A stretch of DNA of 30,069 nucleotides from assembly GCA_016748015.1 (NCBI GenBank), contig JAAOMT010000508.1:9659-39727 (forward strand). Reading direction: 5' to 3'. The position numbers and the translations under genes were made by a program. Below are positions 27,700 to 30,069 of this stretch, in pieces. The stretch is from Geosiphon pyriformis (taxonomy: Eukaryota; Glomeromycota; Glomeromycetes; Archaeosporales; Geosiphonaceae). Below the pieces are notes generated by a model. The model was not told the origin of the DNA, did not search any database, and saw only the letters and a program-made list of their open reading frames with translations. The stretch's first letter is position 1; each line of letters opens with the position of its first letter.

Positions 27700-28430
27700 T
27701 TAAAAAGACTTAGGAATACTAGCAGAAACTACTTATGCAGAAAGTGATTTTTGTAACTATATCAATGCAAAAATTTACTGCTTATTATACTGTACAACTA
27801 ACACAGAAAAACTGAGAGAACAAATTCATCAAAGCTTATTAAGGTACTTAACAGCCATAACTACCTGAACAATTGCTAAAACTCTGTACATAATTAATAC
27901 AAACATTAAATATTACATGGCAAAACAATTCTCTTAAGTACAACAACCAGTGGAATCTGACTCTAAGAAACACAAAAACAAATTTAACAACCCTACAACT
28001 GTTCAAGCCAAGTCCATGGTCAACAAAAAACCAAAATTCCTTTCTTCAACAACTCTATCATACTATCAGACATCCCAAAATAAAATTGTATTCAATCCAT
28101 CCCTGAAAATCCAGTCAGAAACACCACAAACTCCTGAAAATCTACACCCTTGGGGTCAACACAGTTGGACCAAATCATTAGGAGAATATGGATTATTGTT
28201 TGGAAATCTTTACCCTAACAATTAATAAAACAGATAGAAATATGTCAATATAAGAATTACTATCAATCCAACTCTTGATTGAATTATCAACTACTTTCTC
28301 TGAAAAAACAGCTATCCTCCAGCCCATTGAAAAAATTAACAAAGAAAAACAACCAGAATTAGCACCAGGAGAACACTCTAACATACAAACACCAAACTCC
28401 TTAGCATCAATCAGTAAGACTTCACCTACT
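27700..28430 (+). pseudogene. Element 2 gag, N-terminal part
   Basis: Broken frames of a gag N-terminus: DLGILAETTYAESDFCNYI, then EKLREQIHQSLLRYLTA, and the open piece 27950-28225 with a basic then Pro/Thr/Ser-rich linker ending in HSWTKSLGEYGLLFGN. A frame change near 28260 leads to KTAILQPIEKINKEKQPELA and into the capsid. Stops include TGA and TAA at probable Arg or Gln codons. Confidence 0.6.
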
Positions 28431-28439
28431 CATTAGATT

Positions 28440-29220
28440 ATGGCTTACTGAGATATTGCCAAATTAGAAAAATTCTCTAGTAAAAAAAATGACACATATA
28501 TATGCATTGCAGAAGCCAAGAAAGTCATTACTGCCAACAATTGGGATGATAATAGGACCATTCAAACATTGCCATTCTTTCTGACTGGAACTGCAGACTC
28601 ATAATATCAAAGCCTTGCAAAGAAACCAACCGACTTCACTGTCTTTAAACTTGCTTTTCTGCAATACTTTTGTGACCCCAACACTCTTATCAAATTACAA
28701 AATCAGTTCAGTATTATAAAACAAAAAAATCATAAAGCAGTAACCACTTATCTTAGATGATTTAACCAAATCTTTTATTAAATTCAGGCCATTAAAAGAG
28801 ACTACTACACTGTGGCACAAATCTTTAATTAATTCATTAAAAGATTAAAGAACAGCCTTCTCCAATCTGTAAGACCCTATTACCTGACAAACCTACAAGA
28901 GGCAGTTATTCTTGCTTGTAACTTTAAGTCAGTAAAACAAAAGACTATTTATACTTAAGCCATTAATCTGGCTATTAATGAAACATTTAATATTGACACA
29001 AAAATAACTCAATTAAGTAAAAAATTAACTCAGAAAATTGAAAGATTTTTAGCCAGTACTGTAGGATTCTACTAGCTACTACAACAAAGAGATAATAATA
29101 ATAACAGATACCAATAACAACAAAATCATCAGCAATACCAACAATCTTGGAAATCTGATTTCTGCAATTGTTACTATTGCCAGAAATTTGGACATATTGC
29201 CCAAAACTACTATAAGAAAG
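28440..29220 (+). pseudogene. Element 2 gag, capsid domain and zinc knuckle
   Basis: From ATG at 28440 (MAY, stop, DIAKLEKFSS) a typical retrotransposon gag domain: PFFLTGTADS, stop, YQSLAKKPTDFTVFKLAFLQYF, then FSIIKQKNHKAVTTYL and AVILACNFKSV. The stop after TADS stands for Trp. Other stops (TGA, TAA, TAG) match Gln, Arg or Trp codons. The knuckle at 29169-29210 reads CYYCQKFGHIAQNY: its last Cys is Tyr, so zinc binding is lost. Clearly related to but distinct from element 1 gag. Confidence 0.7.
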
Positions 29221-29790
29221 TAATGGACCAAAATCAAGAAAATCAATATCAACAACTAAGATATTCTCAAAATATGGTATTTCAATACCCTATGTCTTAA
29301 TATTAACTGTCTCAATACTTACAACAAATTCATTATACTTAGCAACTGTCTTAAAACTACTACTAGTCATTACAGCCAATGGCTTAAACAGCACTCCAAT
29401 ACCAAAACCCTGTTAATAACCAATCTAAACATCATGTAATTGATTACAACCAAGAATGAAAAAACTCCAGCAACAATTAAATACCAACTAACAGTGTATC
29501 ATCATGATTCCTAAATCATAGTAATGTCCCATCTTGACCAGCACCAACCAAATACCTTAACCAAGTCTTATATCTTAGTCTCACTAAAAACCAGGATTTT
29601 TATAGTATTACACTTTTAGAAAAAAAAAATGTAGGAAAAACTAACTCTTCAAGATGAAATTAAACCAACAATACTATTCCACCTACCACTATCACTAAAG
29701 ATATCATTCTTGCTGCTATCTTCCCTTTTGACATTGACAGTCTAAACACAAATAGTTTTTTCAGTAAAGCTGCCATAAATCAAGACAAAC
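29221..29790 (+). pseudogene. Element 2 gag-pol linker, Gln/Asn/Tyr-rich
   Basis: Same frame as the capsid. Low-complexity Gln, Asn, Ser and Tyr codons with frequent TAA/TAG, then SLTKNQDFYSITLLE, which parallels the element 1 stretch before the protease (EQDFHYTVLLE at about 20200-20230). No catalytic motif. Confidence 0.55.
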
Positions 29791-30069
29791 CAATTATGGC
29801 CCTATACACTAATACTAGAGTCGAAAACATAAACATTAAATTAATTTTTGATAGTGAATCAGCAGGCAGTATAATAACAAAACAACTCATGAATTAATTA
29901 GATCACCAAGTAGATCGTACTGTAACCACCCAAATTATTACCACAGATAGCAATACCAAAACCTCAATCAGAGAAATCAATAACTTCTTTTTTGAAATTA
30001 ACAGAATTCAAATTTCTACAAAAGTTCTAATCATGGAAGCCATGCAATATTAAGCTCTCATTGAAAACA
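29791..30069 (+). pseudogene. Element 2 pol: aspartic protease, cut by window end
   Basis: In frame with gag. KPIMALYTNTRVENINIKLI leads to DSESAGSIITKQLMN, with the catalytic Asp at 29850-29852; D-S-E stands where D-S-G is usual. Then EINNFFFEINRIQISTKVLI and MEAMQY, stop, ALIEN, closely parallel to element 1. The rest of pol lies outside the window. Confidence 0.65.

Larger units (their letters stand above)
16690..30069 (+). mobile_element. Ty3-like element 2, split by element 1, runs off the window
   Basis: Inferred by rejoining 16690-17351 with 27218-27573 as one 5' LTR of about 1,018 bp (ends TATTA and TAATA, the decayed form of TGTTA...TAACA), followed by a PBS-like site, gag and protease up to the window end. 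Element 1 (17352-27217) sits inside the LTR. The inferred LTR length matches the 975-1,012 bp LTRs of the related family, which is the main support. Gag and protease differ clearly from element 1, so this is a separate family. Many stops; no RT is visible in the window. Confidence 0.55.

Noticed and set aside
1-30069. Tandem repeats as a CRISPR array, or prokaryotic operon structure
   Set aside because: Repeats are degenerate with no unique spacers. The gene content is eukaryotic retrotransposons.

Overview
The window looks like repeat-filled nuclear DNA from a fungus. It is very A+T-rich and consists almost entirely of transposable elements nested in one another. The element proteins (an APE/RNase H LINE, Ty3-like gag-pol polyproteins with Q/N-rich linkers, a pogo-type transposase) resemble families I associate with arbuscular mycorrhizal fungi (Glomeromycotina, Rhizophagus or a relative). 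That placement is inference from remembered family resemblance. I see no host gene, tRNA, rRNA or CRISPR array.

Layout. (1) 1-457: AT-rich flank. (2) 458-8060, minus strand: a near full-length LINE with ORF1 (zinc knuckle) and ORF2 (APE endonuclease, RT, RNase H, C-terminal zinc knuckle). ORF1 and ORF2 overlap in an ATGA. A 1,012-bp solo LTR (2468-3479) with 4-bp ACAC duplications splits its ORF2. (3) 8061-8404: AT-rich spacer. (4) 8405-16689, plus strand: a second, far more decayed copy of the same LINE family, head-to-head with the first. A TIR-flanked insertion with a degraded pogo/CENP-B-like transposase and about 2.4 kb of unexplained DNA (9487-13300) interrupts it. (5) From 16690 to beyond the window end: a Ty3-like element (element 2) whose 5' LTR is itself split by (6) a complete Ty3-like element (element 1, 17352-27217).

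Element 1 has two LTRs of about 975 bp, a PBS-like site, gag, protease, a Cys-rich module, a dUTPase domain, a beta-rich linker, RT, RNase H, a D,D35E integrase with a GPY/F-like tail, a separate third ORF in the env position, and a polypurine tract. Element 2 is visible as a split 5' LTR, gag and the start of the protease.

Decay. Nearly all reading frames are broken, mostly by stops at expected Trp, Gln or Arg codons, as C-to-T or G-to-A changes would produce. The two LTRs of element 1 differ almost only by transitions in the stretch I compared. This fits RIP-like mutation or methylcytosine deamination. Several catalytic residues are lost the same way: LINE RT FVDD to FVND, integrase first Asp to Asn, dUTPase motif 2 Arg to Gln.

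Inferred order of events: two LINE insertions; then the DNA transposon and element 2 into LINE copy 2, and an element-1-family LTR into LINE copy 1; then element 1 into the LTR of element 2. The most unusual content is element 1, with its dUTPase, Cys-rich module and extra 3' ORF, and the unidentified DNA inside the TIR-bounded insertion.
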